From Acanthochlamys bracteata (Eukaryota > Streptophyta > Magnoliopsida > Pandanales > Velloziaceae), in NCBI GenBank assembly GCA_019914995.1, contig CM034131.1, positions 744,001 through 808,000 of the forward strand: DNA of 64,000 bases, written 5' to 3'. How positions within the stretch are numbered: the stretch's first letter is position 1; each line of letters starts with the position of its first letter. A program made the translations under genes and the position numbers. The notes under the pieces were generated by a model, which saw only the letters and a list, made by a program, of their open reading frames with translations, had not been told where the DNA came from and made no database searches. Positions 25,735 through 38,378 of the stretch are shown piece after piece.

Positions 25735-28700
25735 ATGTACGTAGTTCCGCCGCCTCGGGATCCGGGTGCTGGCGGCGGTGAGGATGCGCCGATGGTTTAC
25801 GAAGTCTGGAAGGGCAGCAATGTAACTTCTTCTCTATTTACGTCTCTCCCTTGGTATTGATTGATTGTGAGCTTAGTTTGATGTTGCTAGCTATAGTTGG
25901 ATGGAATGCGTGTTGTTGATTTCCAGGTAGAAAAAGATATTGGATTTTTTTTTTTTTTTAAATTCTTTGGTTTTGCAGCTGATTTAGCTAAGTAGTGATT
26001 GGACATGCTCAAGGTATATTCTTTTGGGTTTTTGATTTGGTGTTGTTGCTTTTTCTGATTGGAGTCTTTTGGTTTCACTGGAAATGTGAAGTTGGCGTCT
26101 GCCTTGAAGGAGGGAAAGATAAACTTAATCTTTGTTCTAATTTTGTTAGACTTATTTGGTTGATTTGATAGTATGGCTTTTGTTGTTAGTGAATTGTTGA
26201 AGCCACGGTAGTAGGAAAGCTTAAATATTGATACTCTCTTTCATTTGTGCCGGTGAGCTTTCTGTTCAGGGACAGGACGGAGAGGTGGTTGGCAGGATAT
26301 GTTGATTCGTGTCCATCGTGCTTGCAATTGTTTCTGTTGTGTTTTTCATTAGAGATTGTTATCGTGATATTTGACAAAATTATTGCTTTAGAGAGTGATG
26401 AGTAGAAGAAATCAAGTTCTTGTTTCTATTTCAAGTATTTGTCTACTTGGAAGTGTTGATTGATGCTCAGTTTTCTTTTGTATATCTTAGTTTGAAGCTG
26501 TGGTAAGCTTATTATTTTTCTTCTGTAGACGCATTGTAGTCTGATGAGTAGTGTGCTCTTAGGATCTGCATAGTAGGATACTGCTATAACTTTTGAGCTA
26601 ATATGAGCTGGTGATTCCTTCTGATTAGGATGTTGGTTAACTCGATTAATGCTACATGAGCAGAGCCGTTCCATCTTGTTCTAGTGTTATCGCTCTTTTC
26701 TGGTGGACTCTATCACCATGGCTCTCAATTTAGAGAATAATAGTAGCAACCCTTATGTTATGTCTGTATTTGCTGAGTTATGATTCTCTGACCACTTTGC
26801 TTAGGTTTGATAGCATTTCTTGTTAACCTTCTTAGAGCAACTCCATGTACTCACCTATCTAGAAACTAACTTCGTCATATATATTACATAGATCATCTGA
26901 AATTTGTAATCTAACTCACGAGGACCTTAGCCTGTCTGTGTATGTCTTTTGTCCTTACCGCTGTTAGTTACTCTTATTGCCGACCTTTTCAAAATTGTTT
27001 GTAGATGACATGAACCTTTAAAACTGTGGCCAGTAGTACGTATTTTTGTTTTCAACTTATTGTTTATCAGTGACGCAGATAGTACTTAACCTAACTGCAT
27101 TTTAAGGTCATACATGTTTTTGCTTTAGATATCATTGTTGGAGAGACCTTCCTAACTGTCATTATAGCTTTAGTTTCTGAACTTGTAGAATTTAACTTTT
27201 GTTTGGCTTTAATTCTGAATTCGTCGTATTTACTGCAGATATTCTGTCTTGATGGGAGGTTGATATTTGGACCTGATGTCAGATCACTTTTTCTGACCAT
27301 ATTCCTTATTGTTGCACCAGTGGTAGTATTTTGTGTATTTGTTGCCAGAAAACTAATGGATGACTTCCCTGACCACACTGGAATATCAATAGTAGTGGTG
27401 GTGGTTGTTTTTACAGTATATGTGAGTATCTTTTATCTTTCTCAATGTCATGAACTTTCGTATGGCATGATTCTGTTGTTGCGTAATTTTCACTATGGCA
27501 TGTCTTGTAAAAAGGTAAGTAAAAATGGCAAACAGAAAGAATAAGTGAAGCATTCGGAGTATTAGTGCTCCTTAATGTAACTTTTTCTCACCTATTTTAC
27601 CTTACAATGTCTGGTATAGCTTGGTTATTTTTTAATTTGGATAAGCTTGTTTATTACTGCAGGATACTGTACTAATAAATGCTTATAAACTACTTTTGGC
27701 TAAATCTATATGAGATAATTAGCTGCCACTTCACTGTGTTTTACTTTTAAACATGTAATGAGTTTATTTTTCTTTCTTTTGTCTAATTTTTACAAGCTTT
27801 TATTAGGAACACATAATCCGCAGCCTTTCTTGTGATTCTGAAGTCCATATTTCAGCTGTTCCTGGTTTCTAATGTATTTTGCAAAGAGGAACGCCTAGTG
27901 TTTTCCTGGATCACTGTGGGTTGTTATTAACTCATTTACACCACCAAATTTTTAGGAACATGATTTATGAGTCATGGCTTACTGATGTTCATTACTGCTG
28001 AAGCTATGTGAAGAAATGCTTAACTGATTCTTTCTGAAACCTTCATAAGCTTAAATGATTCTTTACCTGTCCTAAGCTTAATTCAAATTCCTGATTTCAA
28101 ACATTATGTAATGTTGTTGTTACCGTCTTGAAGCCATCTCCATAAATTTTATTTTCTAAACAATTTTGATTGTGGCGTCTCCCTTTGTTAATGTAGGATT
28201 CAAAGTGATAAGTTGAAGTCATTCTTTAAAAGTTGAACCATTGTGTTTCACTGTTTTGCCTAAAAGAGTGGCACATTGCTTTCCAAGATTTTATGCAGCT
28301 TGGTTTCAGTTTTGAATAAGTTCAGTCTAAAGACTTAACTTATCTCGTGTTGGTATTGTCTAATTCTAAACTGTATCAGCCCTATATAGGAATCCATGTG
28401 CTGGCACTTTTATGTTGCTATGAATTTCTGATAATGGGAACTTACCTTATATATAAAGTACAAATAAGCATTATTCTCTTCATGCCTTCCGCTTCCCTTC
28501 TCCATCTGCAGTCATTATTTTCTACAGTGAAGCAAGTTATCTCTTTTGATGACCTTAATTCATAGTGAAATGCTTGTTTAGCTCAAGGTCTTATGCAGCT
28601 AAATAGACTTCTGTGAGCAGATGCGTTATTCCTATTATCAGTACAAATATTCTCAAGCATGTTAGTTTCAGTGTTATGATGTCCACAAGAATTTAACAGA

Positions 28701-30448
28701 ATTGACATAATAGTGTTACTTGTGAAATATATAACCTCAGATGGAGGACTGGATTTGGCCATGCTCATTCTCATCAAGTTAACTAGTATTGCAAATGCTA
28801 ATATCTCTTTTCTTACATTTTTTTATTAGAATAAGTCTTTAGGTAAAATAAAAAGTACCCTATTCCTTAATTAGTTGCAGAGAAAATGGCACAGATTTAG
28901 CTACATTTGGTGGCTCTTATGGAATTATACTGTGGTGAATTCTTGGCACCAACGCTTGCCGTTCCTGTTCTGCTGTTCATGATGCTGTTGGCCACCTGCA
29001 ATTGAAATTGCTTGACCTACTTCAGCATTAATCTTTTAGAAATAATTGATTAATTAAATTCCTTCTGCTGTAAGGTTGGATAGTTTCCTGGGGTCCTCAA
29101 TATTGCTCAGTCTGATTCTAAGAAAGTTACTATTTCCTTGCAAATTTTCAGGATTTAGTGCTCCTTTTGCTTACATCTGGAAGAGATCCTGGCATTATAC
29201 CTCGAAATGCACACCCTCCTGAACCAGAAGGTTATGATGGGACTTCAGAAGGCGGGAGTGGTCAAACTCCTCAGTTGCGACTACCTCGAACAAAAGATGT
29301 GGTGGTGAATGGTGTCACTGTGAAGATCAAGTATTGCGATACATGCATGCTTTATAGACCTCCACGCTGTTCGCATTGTTCTATTTGCAATAACTGTGTG
29401 GAACGCTTTGACCATCACTGCCCATGGGTTGGTCAGTGCATCGGACTGGTGAGTGAAAGCTGAACAGTGCATGCTTGTTTATGTCGCATCTTCAGCTGCT
29501 TTAAATGCATTGTAAGTGCATGAAACCCATATAGAAAATTGAAAAACGACTTCCAGTCTTCATCTTGAGATTTTTATGATTTATTATTCTGGACATTGAT
29601 AATTTTTTATATGTGGATGCAGCGAAATTACAGGTTCTTCTTCATGTTCGTCTTCTCAACCACCCTACTCTGCATCTATGTCTTTGCATTTTGCTGGGTA
29701 TATATCAAGAGAATCGTGAATGCTGAGCAGACAACAATCTGGAGGGCTATGATTAAGACTCCAGCTTCTATTGCTCTCATAATTTATACTTTCATATCAG
29801 TGTGGTTTGTAGGAGGTCTATCTGTCTTCCATCTGTATCTTATTAGCACCAACCAGGTAAAGAATGCTTACTATACAGTAAAGGACTAGCTGAATATTCA
29901 ATATTCAAGTGTCTCTACTAATGTGACTGGTATTTGTTTTACACTGCTTGCAGACAACCTATGAGAACTTCCGTTATCGATATGATCATCGAGATAACCC
30001 ATATAACAAGGGTGTGATTGACAACTTCAAAGAGAGATTCTGCACAAGCGTTGCTCCTTCCAAAAACAATTTTAGGCAACGGCAACCGCGAGAGCAAGGG
30101 CTCCAGCCTCGATCTATGAATGCAGGTTTTGTCAGCCCAAACATGGGCAAAGGAACCAGAGATATTGAGATGGGAAGGAAGCCCGTTTCATGGAATGAGG
30201 CAGGACTGATTGGAGGTGATTTGGAAGTTGGTTTCAGGAATGAAGCACCAGATGACAAGGAGATCCCAATTGGTGACACTTCACCAGAATCAACTCAGGG
30301 CCTGTCACCGGAGGGTGTTCACAGCCATGCAAGGACTAACCCAAGGCAGTCTAGCTGGGGAAGAAAAAGTGGGAGCTGGGATATCTCAGCAGATGTGATG
30401 GCTATGGCAGCTGGTAATGGGGATTCAATCCGAGCAAGTGACAGCTAG
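25735..30448 (+). CDS. DHHC-type protein S-acyltransferase (PAT05-PAT09 clade), 431 aa
   Basis: Five exons, 25735-25821, 27239-27421, 29152-29448, 29623-29856 and 29954-30448, all phase 0, give 431 residues. The start MYVVPPPR... and the VYEVWKGSN and [11 protein letters not shown] blocks match Arabidopsis PAT05-07. Four membrane spans are seen at about residues 44-64, 79-99, 193-217 and 234-257. The cytosolic cysteine-rich domain lies between spans 2 and 3, with zinc-binding Cys and His residues and the active DHHC at 177-180 (catalytic Cys180). After span 4, TTYE at 268-271 is the conserved TTxE motif. The long hydrophilic tail (about 160 residues) contains a conserved PNMGKG..DIEMGRK segment. 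The enzyme transfers palmitate to cysteines of membrane proteins at the plasma membrane or endomembranes; its targets cannot be read from sequence. Nothing essential is missing. Confidence 0.92.
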
Positions 30449-31592
30449 CTAGTTCTTCTACAGAGGCAGACTTGCAAGCCACGTGGATGTTGTTAGGGTG
30501 TTCACAGAAAGCTGTTTATGTGTGCCATTGGTAAGATTTTGGCGAGTCGTATTTCCGTGTGCCATTATTGAGATCTCGAGCATTTGTTTTTACCGTTCAT
30601 TGTCACATTTTCGGGACCAAACTTCGATTTGTGGTTTGTGGGGATCGATTGTTTTACTATGGTTGATGTGTATATATGAACATAACAGCTGACAGCATAT
30701 GAACATTGCATTGCTTATTTTTTGTGCTCGACCTAGTAGCAGCAATCGTTGTGCCAAGTGTTTTTAAATTTCATGCGCTGATCGAAGTAGCCTCGTGTGT
30801 TTTTCGATTCATCTTGAAGTACCCATTTTGTTGCAAATTCAAGTTGAGTGTTAGATGTATGTGGCTTATTGAAAGTTATATGCTTTCAGCAAGCCTTTTG
30901 CATTTCATCTGCTGCAAAGTTTTTCAATCGCTGTATAGAAATCTGGAAGAAAGTTTCAGAAACCAAGGCGATACATCAGTACCATGTACAACTTAGAGCA
31001 AATTGTATTTATCTGATTCCAAAAAATTTGTGCGTTTGGTTTAGTTTATAAGAAAAATAATTTTTTAATTATATATTTTTAATATATATTTTATAAGTAT
31101 TTAAAAAATTAAAATAAAATTATATAATGAGATTTTTTTATTGCATATTTTTATTATTTTTTAAATATTCTTTATTTTAAAAAAATTTATTTTAAAAATA
31201 TTTTTTAAAGTACCCCAAAAGTACGTTTATCATGACTGTTACTTCTCCAGATATGTAAAATTATGAGCGTATTTGAGTTTCTCTTAGAACCTACCTTCTT
31301 TTTTAAACTTTTACTTTCAAACATAATTAAATATAAAAAGTTATTTCTAAATTCACTTTCACATACAGCCGTACGTAAAAATTGAACTCCTCCAAATAAA
31401 AATTTTACTTTTTAAAAGTTCACTTTTGTAAGAACTCAATTAACTGAAATTAAAAAACTTGTAGAATGAGAAGTTAGAATTGAACTTGAAGCCGTCCGTA
31501 ATAATTGATGTTCTTTACGTATAGTCGTTCGTAATATTTGCTAAAATAATATTTTTATTTATTTCGATAAACAAACTATACTATATTGATTT
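30449..31592. other. PAT 3' UTR region followed by AT-rich MITE-like block
   Basis: The first ~550 bases are of gene-like composition and likely hold the 3' UTR; open frames in it are not recognised. At about 31028-31215 an AT-rich block starting GTGCGTTTGG resembles the elements at 19809-20064 and 41638-41891 in its internal order ('tttaatatatattttataa' then 'tttttattgcatatttttattattttt'), but target duplications are not clear. Confidence 0.45.
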
Positions 31593-31701
31593 AAAAATAA
31601 ATAATAATAAAATATTTTTATATAAAATTTTTTATATTTTTTAAAAAATTAAATAAATTATTTAAATAAAAATAAATAATAATAAAATATTTTTATATAA
31701 A
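31593..31701. repeat. 34-bp exact direct repeat, 75 bp apart
   Basis: The 34-base AT-only sequence at 31593-31626 recurs exactly at 31668-31701, with similar sequence continuing for some bases on both sides. This suggests a local duplication of about 75 bp. Confidence 0.75.
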
Positions 31702-34700
31702 TTTTTAAAAAAATATAAAATAAAAAATTGATAAGTTGCTCTCGTAAAACGCTTTGCCAAACCGTCCCCAACTATTGCGAATTGGTGATAAGAAATATAA
31801 ATTTATCATATAAAATTTTAGTTCATATTTTTAAAAAATCTTTACAGAATTTATTTTAAAATTTAAAAAATATAAAAAATTAAATGCAGTAAAATTTTAT
31901 TATTTATTTTTTTTTAAGTTAAAAAATAGAATAAAAATATTTTTCAAAAGCATTCTCAAATGCTCTCTTAATTCTGTATTGATTATTAATAATCTTAAAA
32001 TAATATTAATAAATATTTATATTTATTTTTTTTATTATTAATTAGTTTTAAAAAAAAATTTTAATTCGTCTTATTTTTAAATTATCGATCAAAAAAATGA
32101 TGCAGTGGTAAAAGCAGGCGGCTTTGCCCTAACTTTTTGGTTTTGGAATTATGTTTGCTAACTTCCACGAAAGATAACCAAAGCATTTGAACCTAACATG
32201 GAACTCAAAATTCACTAGCACCTTACGAAGTGGTTGCTTCTTTACAAAAGAACTAATAATTTGACTAAAAGTAGTAAGTAAAATTCAAATTTTATATCCA
32301 TATATCTTCACGGTGGAGATTGAGAATAAAAAATTTGACCATCAATTCTATGTAATGTTAATTATGTTTGAGTAGAAACGAAAGAACTCTATATTTTATT
32401 TTTATGTCTAACTTTGCTTGTTTAAAAGAATGGACATAAACACAAGTAGAACATTATTAAGAGAGTTCTCAAGTTGAAGCTCTCTCATTCTTTCTATGTT
32501 CTTCGAGAATGGTATTCTTAAGTTGAACCTCTGCAAAAATATTTTGATTGAAAAAATATTTTCTACGAAGTGATTTTCTATAAAGTGAATTAAAATATAA
32601 ACTACATAATATAAATTATTACAAATATATAAAAATTATCTGAAAATATTTTTTTTTTACAAAAAAAGTTACTATCGGAATAAAAGAACATGCTCTTAAA
32701 GAGTTATATGCCTTTTCTTTTTATTTTTACTATTATTTGGGATTACTTTTCATTTCAATTTTTTAATTCATGTTTTCAACATAATTTTTTACGAAATTTT
32801 TTAGAATTTTTAAAAAAAGTAAAATGTAAAAAAAAATTATATAGTAAAATTTTATTATTATTTATTTTTTAAAATAAAAAATTAGAACACATTTTCTAAA
32901 AATTATTAAAATATCTTTTATTTAATTTTTCTTTTCAAAATATTTTATTTGACTATTTTATCAACGGTTATAACGAAATATAATGCAGTGGATTATAAAC
33001 CAAATTGAAAAGCTTGTCTTTGCTCCAACATTTTGGAGTTAAAATTCAATCTTTGAACATCAACAACTTAACATTTAGAAAAAAAGAAAATTTGGCATAA
33101 TTCCTTGATGTTTCAAAACTTAAGTGACTTACGCATCTAAATAAATAATCCAAAATTGACATACTTCTCAATTAGTTATTATTGGTAATAAAATCAAGCG
33201 TATGATGTCACTTAATTTATTATTCCTCTTAACGCAAGAATCATTCAGAACTTATTTTCATCTTATATATTCACAAAATTTAATTTATTTTCGAGTAAAA
33301 GTGAACGTAAAAAAAATATCTATGCATGAAAAATAAAATAATAATATCAGAATTAAAATTATATATATATATATATACATGCTTATTTCTTTTTGACATA
33401 ATTAAGTATAATTATTTGAGTTGATTAGACGATACTACATTAATACAAAAAACTATTAATTAAGATAATATATTTAAAATGTTCGGCTCATATATTATAA
33501 AGTTTAATCTAATTCAGAAAATAAATTAGCGAGTTTTGTTCAATATGAAATTAATTTAACTCACTGATTATCTTCTATATATATTGTTTAAAATGGTGCG
33601 TTAGATTTCTGTCAATGATGGACAACCCAAAATGAATTAAGGGACCCAAAAAGCAACCGCAATGACTTGGTTCTAATCCCTAACGCATATATCATCACCA
33701 AAACATAAACATAAAGAGAATAAATTGGATCAAATTAAAGGTTATAAAGAAAGCTTATAGCCAAATTGCTTAAATCCTTAGCTAAATCAACAGTGACTTT
33801 ACAAAAATTTTTAAGTAATTATGGAGCTTAATTGCGTGCGCGACGATTTCTCTAGAACGATATATATATATATATATATATATTTTTTTCTTTTTATACG
33901 GTTATGGTATTAGGTAATAATGCAATCAAGAAAATGAAACCCTATCAAACAAAAATCAGTGCAAAATCTTAGTGCATCCAATCATGCTTGAAAATATGAG
34001 AGTTTATGTCCTCTAAGAAATAGAGAAACATAATAATCACAACCTTCTCCATTAAAAGGAGTTAAGCTAATAAGGGACCATTTTAATTGCTTGTGGCTAT
34101 ATGATATGGTTTATTATTAAGCACTAATGTCATAGATATCCTTAATTAGATTGCAATGAATGGTTAAGGTGGAGAAGAAATTCATAAATATTTCATAGGA
34201 TTAGGAGAGTGATAAGGATTGGAGACAGATTTATACAACTCTCTATAATTAATTATGTTAATTAGTTAGCTAATTACAAGTTTTTTTTCAATTAATTTAA
34301 GAAAATTCATGGTTTACCTTGTGATGAGTTTATGTAAGCAAATTGCTTAACGGCTTATTGCAGCAATCACTTGAATATCTATTTCCACACTCTTTTGAAG
34401 AATACTTGCCAAGTGTGTTTTAATCAAGAATTCAAAAAGCACTTTTTGTAAAATCACTTTTGCAGCCACCAACGTAGGCAAGCAGAAATAAAATTCTAAT
34501 CATTAATTCATGCACATTATTTTTTTGTTATTTCAGTTAATTATTTATGTAATTTAAAATTTTCTGAATAAATTGTGTTGTTAATCCATGCTGCGTTACG
34601 TGTGTTTCCAATGACAAATTCTTTAACTTTTTTTTTGCTTTTAAAAAAATTGCTTCAATGGTTAACAATACAATCAATTAAATTTTTGTGAAATAAATGT

Positions 34701-35290
34701 GATGGTTTTTTTTTAGCTTTTTGTTTGAAAAGATTTCTTATAACTAATCTTGTTTGTGCTTTAAAAAAACGTAAATGATAACGATTTGTTTTTCTTTTAA
34801 GACCTTAAATTGCTAGATGATGATTTTGAATTATTCTTTTTCTTTTTCTTTTTGATGAAAGATGTTGATTTATATTGTTGTCTAGGAAAAGAAAAAAAAG
34901 TGCATAATTAATTGTATGCAATATTGTTATTGTGAATTAATATTATAAATGTGCACCGATAATTTATTTGTAATTTTCATAAATTTGGTAAATCATGCAA
35001 AAAAAAAAACCTATTGCTTTCCATGACTATCTTCATTTCATACTGTTTCTGATAAGGAAAAAAAAAAAAAAATCACAATCATGAAAAAGCTAATAATAAT
35101 TTTCATGAATAATTTGCTAGTCTAGCTTCTGAAAAAAAAGGCAAATTCATTCAACGTACTTCAGACGAAAATTTATGCGAAACTATTTTTTTCTGATTGT
35201 TGTAATTAGAAACATTTTGGTGAAGTTATAATAATCTCCGATAGCAGCTTATAATAACAACTAAAAAAACATCTATAAAACTTCTATAGC
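31702..35290. other. AT-rich intergenic DNA with TA microsatellites
   Basis: No gene is recognised. TA microsatellites lie at 33361-33377 and 33860-33883. Composition is uniformly AT-rich with poly(A/T) runs, and further worn MITE-like blocks are likely. Confidence 0.55.
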
Positions 35291-35298
35291 ACGAAAAG

Positions 35299-36154
35299 TA
35301 GGGGTGGCAATATATGACCCAATCCGAAAATTCAATTCAAAATTAACCTATTTAATTAGGATTAGGATTGAAAAATTTGACCCGTATAAATATATGAATT
35401 GAGTTAGGGTTGAACGAATTTGCCCCGGTTATTAAATAGATCGATTCGGATTAATCCGAAATTGACCCACCAATCCGAAATGTCATCTTTTAAAGAAACA
35501 ATTCTTAATTTTTTCTTACCGTATAATAAAATATTAGCAATAAAAATAATCGATAATAGTTATTTACAAACTATTAAATTATATTAACTTTATAATTAAT
35601 TCTTTATTTTTATATCTTAGTAAAATAGTGTAAGATGAAAATTATAATATTATCGAAAGTATTACTATATAAATATTTAATGACGAATTTAAATTTCGTA
35701 TAAAGATTTTTATGAAAATTTTGTTAGATAGATATATTTATCAAAATTTTTATCGAGATTATTAATATATATTTATAATCATAAATTTTAGCTGTTATCA
35801 TATATTTTTAAAAAATAAAAATAATATATTTTTTATATTATAAGGACCGATGAAGATATTAAAGAATGCGTATTTTGTCGGACATAATTATATCTCGTCA
35901 GTAAAAATATCATGCATTTTTATTCGAACTGATCTTATAATTTTACTGAAGTTTAAAAATATAAAATTAATAATTAATAATTTTAATTATTAAATAGATC
36001 GATCTAAATTTGACCCAGTTATTAGTAGATTAGGTTAGGATTAACAAGTTTGATCCGTATAAATTTATAGGTTGGATTAGAGTTGAATGAATTTGACCCA
36101 ATTATTAAATAAATCGATTCAAAACCGATCCATCAGCCCATATTGTCATTCCTA
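35299..36154. mobile_element. Non-autonomous hAT-like transposon, 856 bp
   Basis: The left end TAGGGGTGGCAATAT and right end ATATTGTCATTCCTA are imperfect inverted repeats (about 12 of 15 match). The 8-bp flanks acgaaaag (35291-35298) and actaaaag (36155-36162) differ at one base, as expected for an old hAT target duplication. Such TAGGGGTGGCAA ends are common among plant hAT-type elements. No transposase frame is present. A segment of about 98 bp at 35389-35486 is repeated as a diverged direct copy at 36054-36149, including the sub-terminal '(a/t)tgtcat'. Confidence 0.82.
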
Positions 36155-36162
36155 ACTAAAAG

Positions 36163-38245
36163 CAATTTATAGGTTGTTCTGTAACTTCTGTTGTATCATT
36201 TGCTGAAATTTCTGCTCTCAGAACCTGCTTAAAATTAAGGTAAGTTTGTGGAAGTTCAAGGATCGCATGGGTAATTTGGCAATGTTTGTGGAATTATTTT
36301 TCACACCAAAATATTTATATAATTTTTTATATTATTTTGAAAAAATAAAAAATATATATAATTTTGTTATATAATTTTCATACATAAAAGTTCATTTAAA
36401 TTAATTTTCAAAACATTCTACAATTGACTTTATTTATATTTTTATTTATACAATCATTCTCAAACGTTCCCGCAAACTCTCTTTTGTTAGTGAAAAAGAG
36501 CAGCTTCTATCTAATTCTAGAAGCTGCATGCGCTCGTAGTGAGGTGTTATTTCTTTAATATTTATTTTCAAAAAATTTAAATTATTTTTAAAAAATAAAA
36601 TATAAATAAATACATATTACAAAAGTTTTAAACGACGACTTTTAAAATAATTTTTAAACGACCCATAAGTTTGTTTTGTTGCGGAGGAAAAAAAAAAGCT
36701 GCTTATTGATGCACACAGGTGGGTTAATTTAAGTCCACACACTTGGTGACCATTAAATTATAAGAATCAGAAGCTTATAATCTTCTCTAAAAATCTGTTA
36801 ATTTATGTAAAAAATTAAAGAAGAAGAGCTAGCGTACGTGTTTTTTTCATGTCTAGTTGTTTAATGGTAATTAGTGCTTCTAAAAAGTTGCTTTAATCTT
36901 GAATTGCATTATGGGAAAAAAGTTAAATGTCTTATGTGGTAGGTGGAAAAAAAAGTTCTAGTTGTTGCTAATTAAACATTTTTATTTAAAAATAAAATTT
37001 ACTAATTATAATCATGCATATGAACCTACTACCACGGATTACTACTGAAATAATTTATCTCTTTATTAGGGGACGTTATTATAAATATAATTTTCAAAAT
37101 TTTTTAAAAATAAATTTTTTGAGTAAAGAAAGTTATTTCTTTGATAATTTATATGTGAAATAATTAGTTCTTTTATTAAAAAGAGCATAATAACCTCAAA
37201 AAGAAAATAACCGAATAAACTAATTGAACAATATGAAAGTTTATAAAACAAAACTTTCATTTCATAACGAACTCAACCTACCTTATTCTTTTGTGGGCCA
37301 TTTTTTGTGTAACTAAATTATTTAATTTTCCTTCTTAAAAATTTTACCTACTTTAGTTTCTTGATCACAGAAAAATTACAAATTAAATTCTCAATTAAGT
37401 TTTTTTTTTAAAATCTATAAATTAATCTCTATTAGGACTTATTTATCTACACTCTAAATTCACTTTTATTTTTTAACTCATTTTTAATATAAAATAAATA
37501 TAAAAATTTACTATTTATAAAATTTATATTTAATTTTTAAATTTATTTTTAAAAAATGAATTCAATATTAAAATAAACGGCCGCTGAATGTTTGTTTGTA
37601 GGACTACAATCCAAACATGAAGGATGGAAGAGAACAGAAGAAAGCTTTTGTTTACAACAAACAAATAGAGGAAAAAAGAAAACACTCAAAGTTTATACAA
37701 TATATATGTGTTATGTTTAATCTCGTAGACACTATTATAAACCTAAATCTTAGTAATAAACGTTTGTGCGGAAATTCGGAAACGCAAAAAATTTTCAAAG
37801 AGATTGATTGAAATAATTTATTATTTCGTATAAAAATATTACTGAAGAAATATTATGAACTTAAGTTAGTTTCTTTACGTTAATCATTATTAACTGATTA
37901 AAGCCTTTATAGAATACAACAAGTGTTAATCGCAAATTTCTTGTGTTTTATATATTATGAATTGATATCCTGCATTATCTAATAGTTCAAATTCTTGAGA
38001 AGCAAAGCTGTTTAAAGTTTTGTTTTTTGTTCTCTAAAATTTGTTATGAATGCATAAAAATTAATGTACTGCTCACAAGAAAAATGGAACCAACCCATAA
38101 CGTATTGCATTACAACATTAAAACCCCACCATCATTTAAAAATTAATTATTAACAAAAGAATATTAATCAAGATTAATACTGCATTAGTTTAATTATTAT
38201 GAAATTTTTTAATCCTAAAAAATAAAGCTAGCTCCCTTAAACTCC
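36163..38245. other. AT-rich spacer upstream of the SWEET gene
   Basis: No gene is found. Worn AT-rich repeat blocks occur near 36290-36480 and 36540-36660. A 64-codon open frame at 37617-37811 is not recognised and has no supporting features. Confidence 0.5.
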
Positions 38246-38255
38246 TATATAAATA
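38246..38255 (+). promoter_or_regulatory. TATA box of the SWEET gene followed by a C-run
   Basis: TATATAAATA directly followed by CCCCCACCC lies 133 bases before the start codon, predicting transcription start near 38280. The TATA box joined to a C-rich tract resembles the layout of TAL-effector target sites in some clade III SWEET promoters, but this is only a resemblance. Confidence 0.75.
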
Positions 38256-38378
38256 CCCCCACCCTTCCTCTTCACCGTTCTTGTATAACCCAATATTTCA
38301 ATTCCAGTCCTCTTCTAACAATAATCGGAATCCGGCAAACTTTCAAATTCCGTTTACTGGAATCCGGCAATAGAGAAA

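Noticed and set aside
30483..31051. Open frames of 67-96 codons after the S-acyltransferase stop
   Set aside because: They lie in the probable 3' UTR, overlap one another in different frames, and match no family.
37617..37811. 64-codon lysine-rich frame upstream of SWEET
   Set aside because: Composition follows the AT-rich DNA and there is no homologue or promoter I can point to.
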